Positions 8,277 to 16,164 of a stretch of 21,110 bases of DNA are shown here, in pieces. Each line of letters begins with the position of its first letter. Within the stretch, counting starts at the first letter, position 1. Origin of the DNA: Moraxellaceae bacterium (lineage in GTDB: Bacteria > Pseudomonadota > Gammaproteobacteria > Pseudomonadales > Moraxellaceae); assembly GCA_003543245.1 (NCBI GenBank), contig DPJB01000036.1, positions 1-21,110 on the forward strand, given 5' to 3'. Below the pieces are notes generated by a model. That model searched no databases. It was not told the DNA's origin and saw only the letters and a program-made list of their open reading frames with translations. The position numbers and the translations under genes were made by a program.

Positions 8277-9235
8277 AGCGTCTGCTTATAATCGGCAAGC
8301 GGGGCGGCATTCTGCACTGGTATGAGGATGCACTGCTTGCCGCCGGAAATGATGCCGCAGGCTTTTCCCTGACCCACCACAACATGCTTGCACGTCTTGC
8401 CGGACACGCCATGGGAAAGAATCATGCCCGGGTGCGCAGGATGATCCGTGACGGCCTGGCACAAGCCATTCGCCAACATCAGCCAGAGCTCATACTGATC
8501 GTTGATCTTTTTTATCTTGAGCCTGCCATCAATCAATTACTGATTGAGTCAGGCATTGCAACCGCACAATGGATTGGCGACAGGTTTGAAGACCGGCTTG
8601 CCAGAAATACCGGCATAAAGGATTTTTACTTTACTGACACCGGCCTGATTCCCCTGGCAGAGCGTATCGGCCTTTCCGGGCGCTACCTCCCGCTGGCAGC
8701 CACGCTGCCCGAAAGGGCGCTGCCCGCCTGGGAAACCCGCAGCAATGAAATACTGTTCATTGGTGCACCCTCTGCAGGACGTGTCGCACTGATCGAGCAG
8801 ATCAGGCACCCACTGCTTGTCATAGGCCCGGGCTGGCCAACCCTCAAAAATCCTGAAGCACGAATCATCAATCACCGGATATCCATCAAGAAAACACGGC
8901 GACTGTATGCACAGCACAAGTTCGTCCTGAACATCATGAATGAGTCCAATGTTGTAAATGGTCTTCCCCAGCGTTGTTTTGATGCAACCATGCATGGTGC
9001 CTGTCTGCTGATGAACTCGACACCCGACACATCACTCAATTTCGAGAAAGGAAAGGAAATCTTCATTTTCCGGGACCCATCCGATATTGCGCAAATCACC
9101 CACGACGACACTGCCGCCAGCATCATTGCCACACGCGGCAGGGAAAAGTCTGAACGGGCGCACACCTTCCGCATGAGGATTGCACAAATCATTGCGGGCC
9201 CAGGGAACAATGTAGCGGAACATTCACCCTCATGA
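8273..9235 (+). CDS. CgeB-like glycosyltransferase (GT1_2 type C-terminal domain)
   Basis: This 320-aa protein begins like a GT-B N-terminal domain (MKRLLIIGKRGGILHWYEDAL). It has WIGDRFEDR (100-108), recalling the W(L/I)xDxP region of CgeB-like proteins, and FIGAPSAGR (162-170). It ends with the segment NVVNGLPQRCFDATMHGACLL (226-246), the nucleotide-sugar site signature of the Glyco_trans_1_2 domain found in spore-maturation protein CgeB relatives. It is shorter than standard GT4 enzymes. It is linked by ATGA overlaps to both neighbours. Base composition looks lower in GC than the flanks: three hand-counted 60-base rows gave 45, 47 and 57 percent. Donor, acceptor and linkage are unknown. 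Confidence 0.75.
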   Translation: MKRLLIIGKRGGILHWYEDALLAAGNDAAGFSLTHHNMLARLAGHAMGKNHARVRRMIRDGLAQAIRQHQPELILIVDLFYLEPAINQLLIESGIATAQWIGDRFEDRLARNTGIKDFYFTDTGLIPLAERIGLSGRYLPLAATLPERALPAWETRSNEILFIGAPSAGRVALIEQIRHPLLVIGPGWPTLKNPEARIINHRISIKKTRRLYAQHKFVLNIMNESNVVNGLPQRCFDATMHGACLLMNSTPDTSLNFEKGKEIFIFRDPSDIAQITHDDTAASIIATRGREKSERAHTFRMRIAQIIAGPGNNVAEHSPS

Positions 9236-10308
9236 GAATTACGTTTGTTCTTCCTGGCGGCGGCTACAACCCATCAGGCGGGTTCAAGATTGTCTATGAA
9301 TATGCCAATCACTTGTCCCGTGCCGGCCACAAGGTCACCCTGATACACCCTGCATATATTGGTGCGGCCATAGAGCGGCACCCGGTGTCATCCTTGCGCC
9401 GCATCATGTCCCGTTATCTTTCCAGACTTTTTACCCAGCGCTGGAAGCCCACCCGCTGGTTTCCGCTGGAAGAGTCCGTCAGCATCCGCTGGATTCCACT
9501 CATCCATCCCGCGTTCATCCCCGATGCCGATGTCATTTTTTCCACACTGTGGCTGACTGCCGAGCAGGTCTTTCATCTGCCAGAGTCAAAAGGCAAGCAA
9601 CTGTATCTGGTGCAAGGCATTGAAACATGGGGTGGAGCAGATGACCGCGTCATAAATACATGGAAACTTCCAATCCGGAAAATTGCGATATCCCGCTGGA
9701 TACAGGCCGAGCTCAAGGCTGCAGGTGCGGAATCGACGTACATTCCGAACGGACTCGACTTCGAGAAGTTCGGGTGCGACACCCCGATGGCCAGCCGCGA
9801 TCCGGCCCGCATTGCCATGCTGTATAGCGCCCTGCCCATCAAGGGCAGCAGTGCAGGTATCGCCGCACTGATCGCGGCGCGAAAGGAGAACCCTGCCATA
9901 TCAGCAGAGCTCTTCGGCGTCCCGGGCCGCCCGCACGACCTTCCCGAGTGGATCACCTACCACCAGACCCCTTCACAAACCGAGCTTCGCGCCATTTACA
10001 ACCGGTGTTCGATATTCATCGCACCAAGCCTCAGCGAGGGTTGGGGGCTAACGGCGTCTGAAGCCATGCAATGCGGTGCTGCAGTTATCGCCACCCGCAT
10101 CGGAGGTCATGAAGAATTCTGCATCGACATGCAGTCTGCCATCCTGTGTGAACCCGGCAGCACTGACGCCATCAAGAATGCCGTCATTGAATTGGTTCAG
10201 AACACGGGACTGAGGGAGAGACTCTCTCGTGACGGGCATGCACTGATCTCACGTTTTACGTGGCAATCCTCCGTGGAAAAAATGCTGGCAGTACTCGATG
10301 AACGATAA
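9232..10308 (+). CDS. Glycosyltransferase, GT4 family (second copy type)
   Basis: The 358-aa product has an N-terminal GGGYNPSGGFKIVYEYANHL loop, YLVQGIETW (125-133), ISRWIQAEL and IPNGLD (171-176). The C-terminal domain has LPIKG (201-205), the EX7E motif in SEGWGLTASEA (Glu269, Glu277) and GAAVIATRIGGHEE. These are standard GT4 features, so it transfers a sugar from a nucleotide donor in the cytoplasm. The VQGIETW-plus-EGWG pattern is common in rhamnosyl- and mannosyltransferase-like GT4 proteins, but specificity cannot be assigned. It overlaps the upstream gene by 4 bp and the ligase gene by 11 bp. Confidence 0.9.
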   Translation: MRITFVLPGGGYNPSGGFKIVYEYANHLSRAGHKVTLIHPAYIGAAIERHPVSSLRRIMSRYLSRLFTQRWKPTRWFPLEESVSIRWIPLIHPAFIPDADVIFSTLWLTAEQVFHLPESKGKQLYLVQGIETWGGADDRVINTWKLPIRKIAISRWIQAELKAAGAESTYIPNGLDFEKFGCDTPMASRDPARIAMLYSALPIKGSSAGIAALIAARKENPAISAELFGVPGRPHDLPEWITYHQTPSQTELRAIYNRCSIFIAPSLSEGWGLTASEAMQCGAAVIATRIGGHEEFCIDMQSAILCEPGSTDAIKNAVIELVQNTGLRERLSRDGHALISRFTWQSSVEKMLAVLDER

Positions 10309-11533
10309 ATTCATGCTACCTGGTTCGCTCACCCGCCTGCGTCATGCCGAATCAGCAGCAATCGCTCTGGTGATTGCCGGCGCACTGATGCTACCGCTTG
10401 AGCGCCTGCACACCTCCGGCATGCTATTGCTCGCCACACTGATCATGGCTCTGGTCGCAGGACGCCCGTTCCTCAGCCGATCGGCCGGACTCTACCGGCC
10501 CCTGGCATTCCTGACTGCCGGCATTCTGGCCGCATCACTGTTTTCCAGTCACCCCGGCAAAGGCTGGGTCGTTGTCAGGAACCTTATCCTGGCGTTTGCC
10601 ACCGGAGCACTTTTTTTCCAGATTGCCGTTGAGCGCAGCGCCACCATGGTCAAGGCGACACAAGTGGCTGTGTTGATGATCGTCATGGCCGCACTTGTTG
10701 CTATCGCATCCACACCATCCTTGTGGAGCAACTTCCTCAACACCAATTTCAACCAGATATCAGGCTTTGCCAACGAAAACAGCTGGGGACTGGCCATTGC
10801 ACTTGTAGCCAACACCGCACTGGTTGCCGGTTTGTTGTCCCGCTCAAGCAGTCGCATACTGTTCATTTCAATTTACATCGGACTGATTGGCTTTCTTTAC
10901 ATCACTGCCATGTCACGTGGTGCAATGCTCAGCTCCCTCATCACCGGCATGGCGCTATCTGCATTTGTGGTCAGCCGGAAATCATCATGGAGAGCGCTTG
11001 TCGCCCCCCTCGCAGTGGCCATGTTCCTTGCCGCATCAACCCTCATGACCGTTGCAGCGGTTCAGCTTAACGACAATTTCGCATTCTTTGACAAACTGGC
11101 GACCTACCGGCTGACGGTATACAAGATTAGCTGGTCTGCAATTACGGAGGCCCCTTTCTGGGGGCATGGAGCGCGCACATTCGCACTCAACATGGGACAG
11201 GAAACACTGGCTGCCATGGGGCAGACACTGGGCACGCCTCACAACATCCTGCTTGAGGCGCTGTATTCACTGGGTGTGATCGGCTCCATGCTCTGGGCTG
11301 TCGGCATCGGTTTTTTCTGGCGCCATCGCCCCGCGTGCAGCACTGCAACCGACGACAACCGGACGTTTGTCCGTCTTCTGGGCTACGCCATTTTCATGCA
11401 ACTGCTTTTTCACGGAATGGTAGACCTGAGCATTTTCAGTGCCTACTTCCTGACCCTTTTATTTGTCAGTGGCGCGCTGATCATGGCAAGCAACCAGCCC
11501 GTCAAAGGCATATCACACGACACCGCCGCATGA
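10298..11533 (+). CDS. waaL: O-antigen ligase / Wzy-C family membrane protein (WaaL-like)
   Basis: This polytopic inner-membrane protein of 411 aa has about ten to twelve hydrophobic segments, for example near 19-34, 41-54, 68-82, 92-109, 119-138, 162-180, 187-204, 211-226, 234-255 and 322-341. A large periplasmic loop lies at about 256-322. Family landmarks are MSRGAML (Arg207), the Arg in TYRLTVYKISW (Arg271), GHGARTFALN and TPHNILLEALYSLG (His315). They correspond to the two arginines and the histidine essential in E. coli WaaL. WaaL ligates undecaprenyl-PP-linked polymer to lipid A-core. The same domain also occurs in Wzy polymerases and in oligosaccharyltransferases, so the gene symbol is a best guess from its position at the end of a core operon. 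Confidence 0.8.
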   Translation: MNDKFMLPGSLTRLRHAESAAIALVIAGALMLPLERLHTSGMLLLATLIMALVAGRPFLSRSAGLYRPLAFLTAGILAASLFSSHPGKGWVVVRNLILAFATGALFFQIAVERSATMVKATQVAVLMIVMAALVAIASTPSLWSNFLNTNFNQISGFANENSWGLAIALVANTALVAGLLSRSSSRILFISIYIGLIGFLYITAMSRGAMLSSLITGMALSAFVVSRKSSWRALVAPLAVAMFLAASTLMTVAAVQLNDNFAFFDKLATYRLTVYKISWSAITEAPFWGHGARTFALNMGQETLAAMGQTLGTPHNILLEALYSLGVIGSMLWAVGIGFFWRHRPACSTATDDNRTFVRLLGYAIFMQLLFHGMVDLSIFSAYFLTLLFVSGALIMASNQPVKGISHDTAA

Positions 11534-11534
11534 T

Positions 11535-11551
11535 GTGAGCATTTCGCTCAC
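11535..11551. other. Short hairpin between convergent operons
   Basis: GTGAGC (11535-11540) and GCTCAC (11546-11551) form a 6-bp stem with loop ATTTC. It sits 1 nt after the waaL stop and spans the stop codon of the converging GT2 gene (11548-11550). There is no T-run, so it is not a convincing intrinsic terminator, although it is the only structure in the 14-bp gap where two operons meet. Confidence 0.4.
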
Positions 11552-12354
11552 CGGCGGCCGGCATCCTGCACCACACGCAGGTTAGACAACTGTGTCTTCG
11601 GCCCGTATTTGCCAACCGACTCCCATACCCTGGCCGTAATCATCCGGATGCCATAACGAAGCGGGTGTCGTATGAAAAGCCGCCAGATAAGCGACGGATA
11701 CAGATAGAAGAGCTTGGCAATCGACAGGGTCTTGATCCGTCTTGTCGTGTTGCCCGTTGGCTCTTTGTGCTTGCGATACTCAAGGATGACCTCCGGCAGG
11801 AACTGCCCGGAAAATCCCTTCGTAAAAAGCCGGATATAAAGCTCCCAGTCCTCACGCAGCATACGGAAGCCGTCATCATATCCGCCAACCGACAGCAGGA
11901 TGTCACGCCGGATCAGGGTGGACGCACAGATGAAGTTGGCACGAACCAGCTTGTTTCCGTCGAACGGCATGGAGGCAAACACACCTTCCTTCCGTCCGAA
12001 ATACCGCATTTGCCCGTACACATACGCAACCGTCTCCGGCTGCCCCTGCAATACCGCCAGCATGTGCTCAACCGCTGTCGGGACAAGACGATCATCCGCA
12101 TCCAGAAACATTACATACTTTCCGGCAGCAACCGACAGCGCATTGTTTCTGGCCACACATACGCCTGAATTATCCTGCAGCAACACTTTCACCGGATAGC
12201 GCGCAGCAATCTCAAGACTGTTATCGGTCGACGAATCATCAATCACCAGCACCTCACAATCCCGGAAGGTTTGTGCCAGTGCCGACTCGATGGCCTCGGC
12301 AATATAGGCGCCATAGTTGTAGTTGGTGATAATGATGGATACCAGTGGCGTCAT
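11548..12354 (-). CDS. Glycosyltransferase, GT2 family (GT-A fold)
   Basis: The 268-aa product is a GT-A enzyme: VSIIITNYNYGAYIAEAIESALAQ at the start, VIDDSSTD (38-44), NSGVCVARNNAL (62-73), the metal-binding DXD-type motif FLDADD (83-88), and the catalytic-base motif REDWELYIRL (167-176). It is inverting by family and cytoplasmic, most likely acting on the LPS core or a lipid-linked glycan. The start is set by the strong Shine-Dalgarno AAAGGAG (12367-12361), 6 nt before ATG 12354. A GTG at 12357 is too close to it. It is the last gene of the minus-strand run, 28 bp after the GT4 gene, and convergent with waaL. Confidence 0.9.
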   Translation of the reverse strand: MTPLVSIIITNYNYGAYIAEAIESALAQTFRDCEVLVIDDSSTDNSLEIAARYPVKVLLQDNSGVCVARNNALSVAAGKYVMFLDADDRLVPTAVEHMLAVLQGQPETVAYVYGQMRYFGRKEGVFASMPFDGNKLVRANFICASTLIRRDILLSVGGYDDGFRMLREDWELYIRLFTKGFSGQFLPEVILEYRKHKEPTGNTTRRIKTLSIAKLFYLYPSLIWRLFIRHPLRYGIRMITARVWESVGKYGPKTQLSNLRVVQDAGRR

Positions 12355-12360
12355 CACTGA

Positions 12361-12367
12361 CTCCTTT
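12361..12367 (-). promoter_or_regulatory. Strong Shine-Dalgarno deciding the GT2 start
   Basis: The minus strand reads AAAGGAG with a 6-nt spacer to ATG 12354. It would be only 3 nt from the alternative GTG at 12357. It is the strongest Shine-Dalgarno in the locus, fitting a gene that does not overlap its upstream neighbour. Confidence 0.8.
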
Positions 12368-12382
12368 ATAATAAGGGCTTTA

Positions 12383-13441
12383 TCAGGGCTTCAGCAGTGA
12401 GCGCAGGACATCTGCAATCACGCGATTTGAAAAATGGGCTTCATAGGTGCGCCGTGCTGCAGCCGCAATCAGCAAAAGCTCATCCCTGCGTGCATGCAGG
12501 CGTTCGACCGCCGCACAAATACTGTCTTCATTGCCTGGCTCGGCCCACAGGATACCGGCAGATTCATCCGCCGTGAGTCCGGCCGGGTACGCCGGCGTAC
12601 GCGCAGTAATCACCGGACGCCCCAGGGCAAGCCCCTGATACACCTTGTTGGGAATCACGCGCCTGGACTTGTCGGTGGTTCCGAAAATCCCAAGGATGGC
12701 ATCCGCCGACGCAAGCCGACCCGGCAACTCCTGCAGAGGCCCCCAGCCTTCAAATGACACCCCCGGCACGCCTGCCAGAACCCGCTCACACTCGGCACGC
12801 AGCGGGCCTTCGCCAATCAGGCGCCAGCGCACAGGCACTCCTGAATAAGAACGAATGGCACGGGCCAGTACATCAACACCCTGCAACCCGATAAAGGTAC
12901 CGAAGAACACCAGCTCAAGCGGTGCATCCACCGGTTTCTGCTGCATGGGCACAGGAGCAAACAACGCCTCCTCAGCCCCAACCGGAATCACCACCAGTTT
13001 TTCACGCGGCACGCCATGTGTTGCATGAAAATAGTCGGCGTGGCCGGCCGTATCAGCCACGAGAAAATCCGGCAGATTGAACAGCCGGCTTTCCCACGCC
13101 AGCAGACGCCTGGCCTTCGCCGAATCTGCCGGAAACTTTTGACGCTCACTCACCTGTTTGTCATACGCACTGATCAGTGGATCAAACACCAGTGGAATAC
13201 CATGGCGTCGGGCATAGCGCGCGGCTGCAGGCAGGTCGCGCTGACGGAAGCAAGGCACCCAGATCACATCAGGTTGCACACCAGCGCGCACGGCATACTC
13301 AACATCAGCCAATGGCGAGAGCAGCGGCAGAAAACGGCTGACATCACAGCCCAGCTCACGCATAACGGACTCGACGACCCGGTTGCGCGGATAGTCCGGG
13401 CCATAGTTGCCGTAGCGTCCCCAGAAAAGCACTTTCTTCAT
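12383..13441 (-). CDS. Glycosyltransferase, GT4-like, with atypical donor motif
   Basis: The 352-aa product looks like a GT-B enzyme. The N-terminus MKKVLFWGRYGNYGPDYPRN is followed by VIPVGAEEALFAP (151-163), a domain linker typical of GT4. Then come FFGTFIGLQGVDVLARAI (179-196), RLIGEGPLR (207-215) and FEGWGPLQELPGRLASADAILGIFG. The usual EX7E stretch is replaced by KSRRVIPNKVYQGLALGRPVIT (258-279): the second glutamate position is Gln269 in NKVYQ and the first is not acidic. This NKV-type motif is seen in a subset of GT4 proteins. The start ATG at 13441 overlaps the upstream stop (ATGA) and has GGGAG 8 nt upstream. Donor and acceptor are unknown. Confidence 0.85.
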   Translation of the reverse strand: MKKVLFWGRYGNYGPDYPRNRVVESVMRELGCDVSRFLPLLSPLADVEYAVRAGVQPDVIWVPCFRQRDLPAAARYARRHGIPLVFDPLISAYDKQVSERQKFPADSAKARRLLAWESRLFNLPDFLVADTAGHADYFHATHGVPREKLVVIPVGAEEALFAPVPMQQKPVDAPLELVFFGTFIGLQGVDVLARAIRSYSGVPVRWRLIGEGPLRAECERVLAGVPGVSFEGWGPLQELPGRLASADAILGIFGTTDKSRRVIPNKVYQGLALGRPVITARTPAYPAGLTADESAGILWAEPGNEDSICAAVERLHARRDELLLIAAAARRTYEAHFSNRVIADVLRSLLKP

Positions 13442-14424
13442 TGCCCGTCTCCCGGCAAGAGTGGCAGCAGAACGGACACGATTTCCGCCTGCACATCCGG
13501 TACCGTCGTTGTCACTGCAGGAAACGACAGATCAGCAAGCGCCGCCACACCACAACGCATCAGCAAGCGGCGTTCAACATAAGCGGCAAGTGCCGCAGCA
13601 TCATTCGGGTTGGGACTGGCAACGGGAGGCGACACGGCGATGACCGGACGTGCGGAGTAAATGCTTTCCGCCACCATGGTCAGACTGTCCTCCGTCACGA
13701 CCACACCACAGGAGGCCGCAAGAAAATCACGCACAACCTTGCGTGGCGCAACCGACCACCAGACCGCATCAGCCAGCACGGCAGGCGGCAGATGCTCGCG
13801 CAACACGGCCTCGGCTTCAGCGCCTGTCCGACGCGATGTCGTGATCAGCAACCTGGCCTGATGACAAGCGGCCAGCTGTGCCAGAGACAGTGCAAACTGC
13901 TTCCAGTCTGCGGGCGTGAACACATAACCAGCGCCATCACCACCCACCAGAACGGCAATCACTTTATCCATGGCATCAGGCACGGGCAGTGCCCGTGCAA
14001 GATCACCAGGCACAGGAGGCAGGGACAGGACATGATTGCTGGCAACGCCCAGCGGCACGACAGTAAACACACAGCGATACGCTGATGCGGAATAGCCCTT
14101 GAGCGTACCGCTGTACACATTGGCAGCGCCTGTCTGCCGGGCCAGCAGGGCATTGGCCAGCAGTGTATTGGCGCCGGACGACACGATCAGCTGTGGCAAT
14201 CCCGCCGGCACTTCAATGTCATAAACGCGGGCAAGCCACGACTGCGGATGCCGTATCCAGGGCAAAAGAAAGCGGCCCAGCCTTTTCCAGAAAGTGCTTT
14301 GTACGCGCAGATTGACTGTTGTCACACTGACGTTCTTGCGAGAGGCCAGGGCATCCACAATGCCCTGACTCTGACTCAGGTGCCCCGGCGCACCATCACT
14401 GAGCAGCCACACCTGCACACTCAC
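13438..14424 (-). CDS. ELM1/GtrOC1-family protein, copy 1 (putative glycosyltransferase-like)
   Basis: The 328-aa product belongs by motif to the mitochondrial fission ELM1 family (PF06258): VWLLSDGAPGHLSQSQGI (5-22), VSSGANTLLANALLA (81-95), VLVGGDGAGY (158-167), ITTSRRTG (194-201) and VTEDSLTMVAESIYSARPVI (243-262). The bacterial members have a GT-B-like layout and cluster with LPS genes. To my knowledge none has a proven reaction. The GTG start at 14424 gives a GTGA overlap with the deacetylase stop, and family alignment begins right there. The frame stays open 30 codons upstream, but inside the deacetylase gene. There is no signal peptide or transmembrane segment. The second ELM1 gene lies just beyond the deacetylase. 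Confidence 0.82.
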   Translation of the reverse strand: MSVQVWLLSDGAPGHLSQSQGIVDALASRKNVSVTTVNLRVQSTFWKRLGRFLLPWIRHPQSWLARVYDIEVPAGLPQLIVSSGANTLLANALLARQTGAANVYSGTLKGYSASAYRCVFTVVPLGVASNHVLSLPPVPGDLARALPVPDAMDKVIAVLVGGDGAGYVFTPADWKQFALSLAQLAACHQARLLITTSRRTGAEAEAVLREHLPPAVLADAVWWSVAPRKVVRDFLAASCGVVVTEDSLTMVAESIYSARPVIAVSPPVASPNPNDAAALAAYVERRLLMRCGVAALADLSFPAVTTTVPDVQAEIVSVLLPLLPGDGQ

Positions 14425-15242
14425 TTGGTGAGCCCCCGCTTGCCGCCACGCATCCGCATCACGAATGCCAGCTGATTGTCCTTGCCACTGACCTTGATAC
14501 GCTTGAGGCGACACGGGTCCGGTTTTGGCTCGCGCTGATCAATGCCATCAATGGTGGTCACGGCCGTTTCATAGCCACACTCACGCACCAGCTGCACATC
14601 CTCATCACCGAATATGCCAAAGGGATACGCAAAACTGCGCACAGGCACACCACACTCCTTTTCCAGCAGCTCGCGCGCCTGCATCAGCTCATACCGCCTG
14701 GCATCGAGTGTGGTGGTGGCCATATTGATATGTGTCAGCGTATGCGAGGCAATCTCGATGCGGCCGCTCTGCACCAGCACGCGCATTTCTTCATCAGTCA
14801 GTTTTGGCTCGCGCGCCAGCTCACCGCTGTCATGATGAGCTTTCTTGTGCGTTGACCAGTCGCGATCATGCCGGTCCACCACCATGTAAATGGTGGCCTT
14901 CGCATCGTATTTTTCGAGAAGGGGTAATGCATTGTGGAGGTTGTCGGCATAACCATCGTCAAAGGTGATGGCGACACTTTTTTCCGGCAATGTGTCCCAC
15001 TGCCGCCACAGATCACTCACGGTGTAAAAATGCCAGCCTTCTTTTTTCATGAACGCCAGCTGCGCCTCGAAACGTTCGGGAGTAACACGCAAGCCATTGA
15101 ATGTTGCACCCCGACGATGCGGGCTCACCATGTGATACATGAGGATGCGGGGACGCCGGAAATCGACCACAGGACGCCACCAGGCGTAGCGGTGGGAAAG
15201 CCAGAGCAGCCAGAGCACGGCAAGTGCAATCAGCCATCCCAT
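14421..15242 (-). CDS. Membrane-anchored NodB-type polysaccharide deacetylase (CE4)
   Basis: CE4 enzymes remove N- or O-acetyl groups from sugars using a Zn2+ held by Asp-His-His. The 273-aa product has an N-terminal hydrophobic anchor (residues 2-15), then RILMYHMV (32-39), AITFDDGYADN (91-101; Asp95 as base, Asp96 as metal ligand), SHTLTH (166-171; His167 and His171 as metal ligands) and the third motif SFAYPFG (203-209). All catalytic residues appear intact. Seven basic residues or histidines in the 20 residues after the anchor suggest the catalytic domain may stay on the cytoplasmic side. The start is ATG 15242 (TGATG overlap with the upstream gene); GTG 15245 would give one more residue. 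It lies between two ELM1-family genes and probably deacetylates an amino sugar in core or lipid-linked glycan. Confidence 0.88.
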   Translation of the reverse strand: MGWLIALAVLWLLWLSHRYAWWRPVVDFRRPRILMYHMVSPHRRGATFNGLRVTPERFEAQLAFMKKEGWHFYTVSDLWRQWDTLPEKSVAITFDDGYADNLHNALPLLEKYDAKATIYMVVDRHDRDWSTHKKAHHDSGELAREPKLTDEEMRVLVQSGRIEIASHTLTHINMATTTLDARRYELMQARELLEKECGVPVRSFAYPFGIFGDEDVQLVRECGYETAVTTIDGIDQREPKPDPCRLKRIKVSGKDNQLAFVMRMRGGKRGLTK

Positions 15243-16162
15243 CACTGCTCACCCTGGCGCAAACGCTGCAGCACCAACGCCGCCACGCGCTCAGCCTCAT
15301 TGAAGGGCGGAGGCGAATCCAGCCCGTGCTGCCCGCTGTACCAGTCATTGAAGCGGGTCACCGCGCCATCACTGACCAGACGCTGCACGCCCCGCATGAC
15401 CCGACTCTCTGCTTCTGCTGCGGGCAACTTCAGCAGTCCGACACGGCATCCTGCAGTGAGCGCCTCATAAACCATCGACACACTGTCCTCGGTGACCCAT
15501 ACACTTTCCGTCTCCGCCAGTGTCTCCGCCAGCCAGCCAGCGGGACATGCATCCCATGCCTGGAACCGGTTGCCATAGCGTTCGAACAACACCTTGCTCA
15601 GCGAGTCCGGTGTGCGGCGCGAGTCCGCAATCACCAGTCGCGTCGCATCAGGCACTGATGCCACAACAATTTCCAGCTGTTGCAGGACTGCCGCATCATC
15701 CCAGCCAGCATGCTTGCTCTCGCCCCCCAGCAGCACCATGACCGAGCCGGCCTGCTTGATACCGGGACGCATGGGATTCAGCACACCGCGGGTAGTGATG
15801 ACACGAGGCCCCGGCGGCATGTCGTCATGCTCCGGCACAATCATCAGATCGAAAAAAAACTGCGGCAGGCTCGGCTTCATCAGGACGACAGTAAACGCAC
15901 CTGTCACTCTCTTTGCCGCCAGCAAACCGAAATGGGTGGCATGCCCGGCCCCTACAACAAGATGCGGGCGCCGCTTCATGAAACCGCCGGGAAACCGGCG
16001 CAGGAAAAGATCCAGCAAGCCCACCGGCTGACTGGCAACATCAATATCAAGAACTTCGCAGGGCACTAGTGCCTGCAGTGCGCGCACCAGCCCGAGAGAC
16101 TGCTGCATGTGACCAGGCTTGCCGTCGATCAGGCGCCAGATAACAAGAGGCTCGCTTGTCAT
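15242..16162 (-). CDS. ELM1/GtrOC1-family protein, copy 2 (putative glycosyltransferase-like)
   Basis: The 306-aa product shares the ELM1 family plan (PF06258) with the gene two positions downstream: VIWRLIDGKPGHMQQSLGL (7-25), VVGAGHATHFGLLAAKR (69-85), VLLGGESKH (143-151), IADSRRTPDS (168-177) and VWVTEDSVSMVYEALTAG (221-238). Outside the motifs the two copies differ strongly, so they are old paralogs rather than a recent duplication. It is the first gene of the minus-strand glycan run, 75 bp downstream of ilvE. Its ribosome-binding site GGGGUGA (16173-16167) lies in a leader with alternative hairpins. The reaction is unknown; transfer of a sugar or recognition of a nucleotide sugar is inferred from the GT-B-like fold reported for the family. 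Confidence 0.85.
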   Translation of the reverse strand: MTSEPLVIWRLIDGKPGHMQQSLGLVRALQALVPCEVLDIDVASQPVGLLDLFLRRFPGGFMKRRPHLVVGAGHATHFGLLAAKRVTGAFTVVLMKPSLPQFFFDLMIVPEHDDMPPGPRVITTRGVLNPMRPGIKQAGSVMVLLGGESKHAGWDDAAVLQQLEIVVASVPDATRLVIADSRRTPDSLSKVLFERYGNRFQAWDACPAGWLAETLAETESVWVTEDSVSMVYEALTAGCRVGLLKLPAAEAESRVMRGVQRLVSDGAVTRFNDWYSGQHGLDSPPPFNEAERVAALVLQRLRQGEQ

Positions 16163-16164
16163 TC

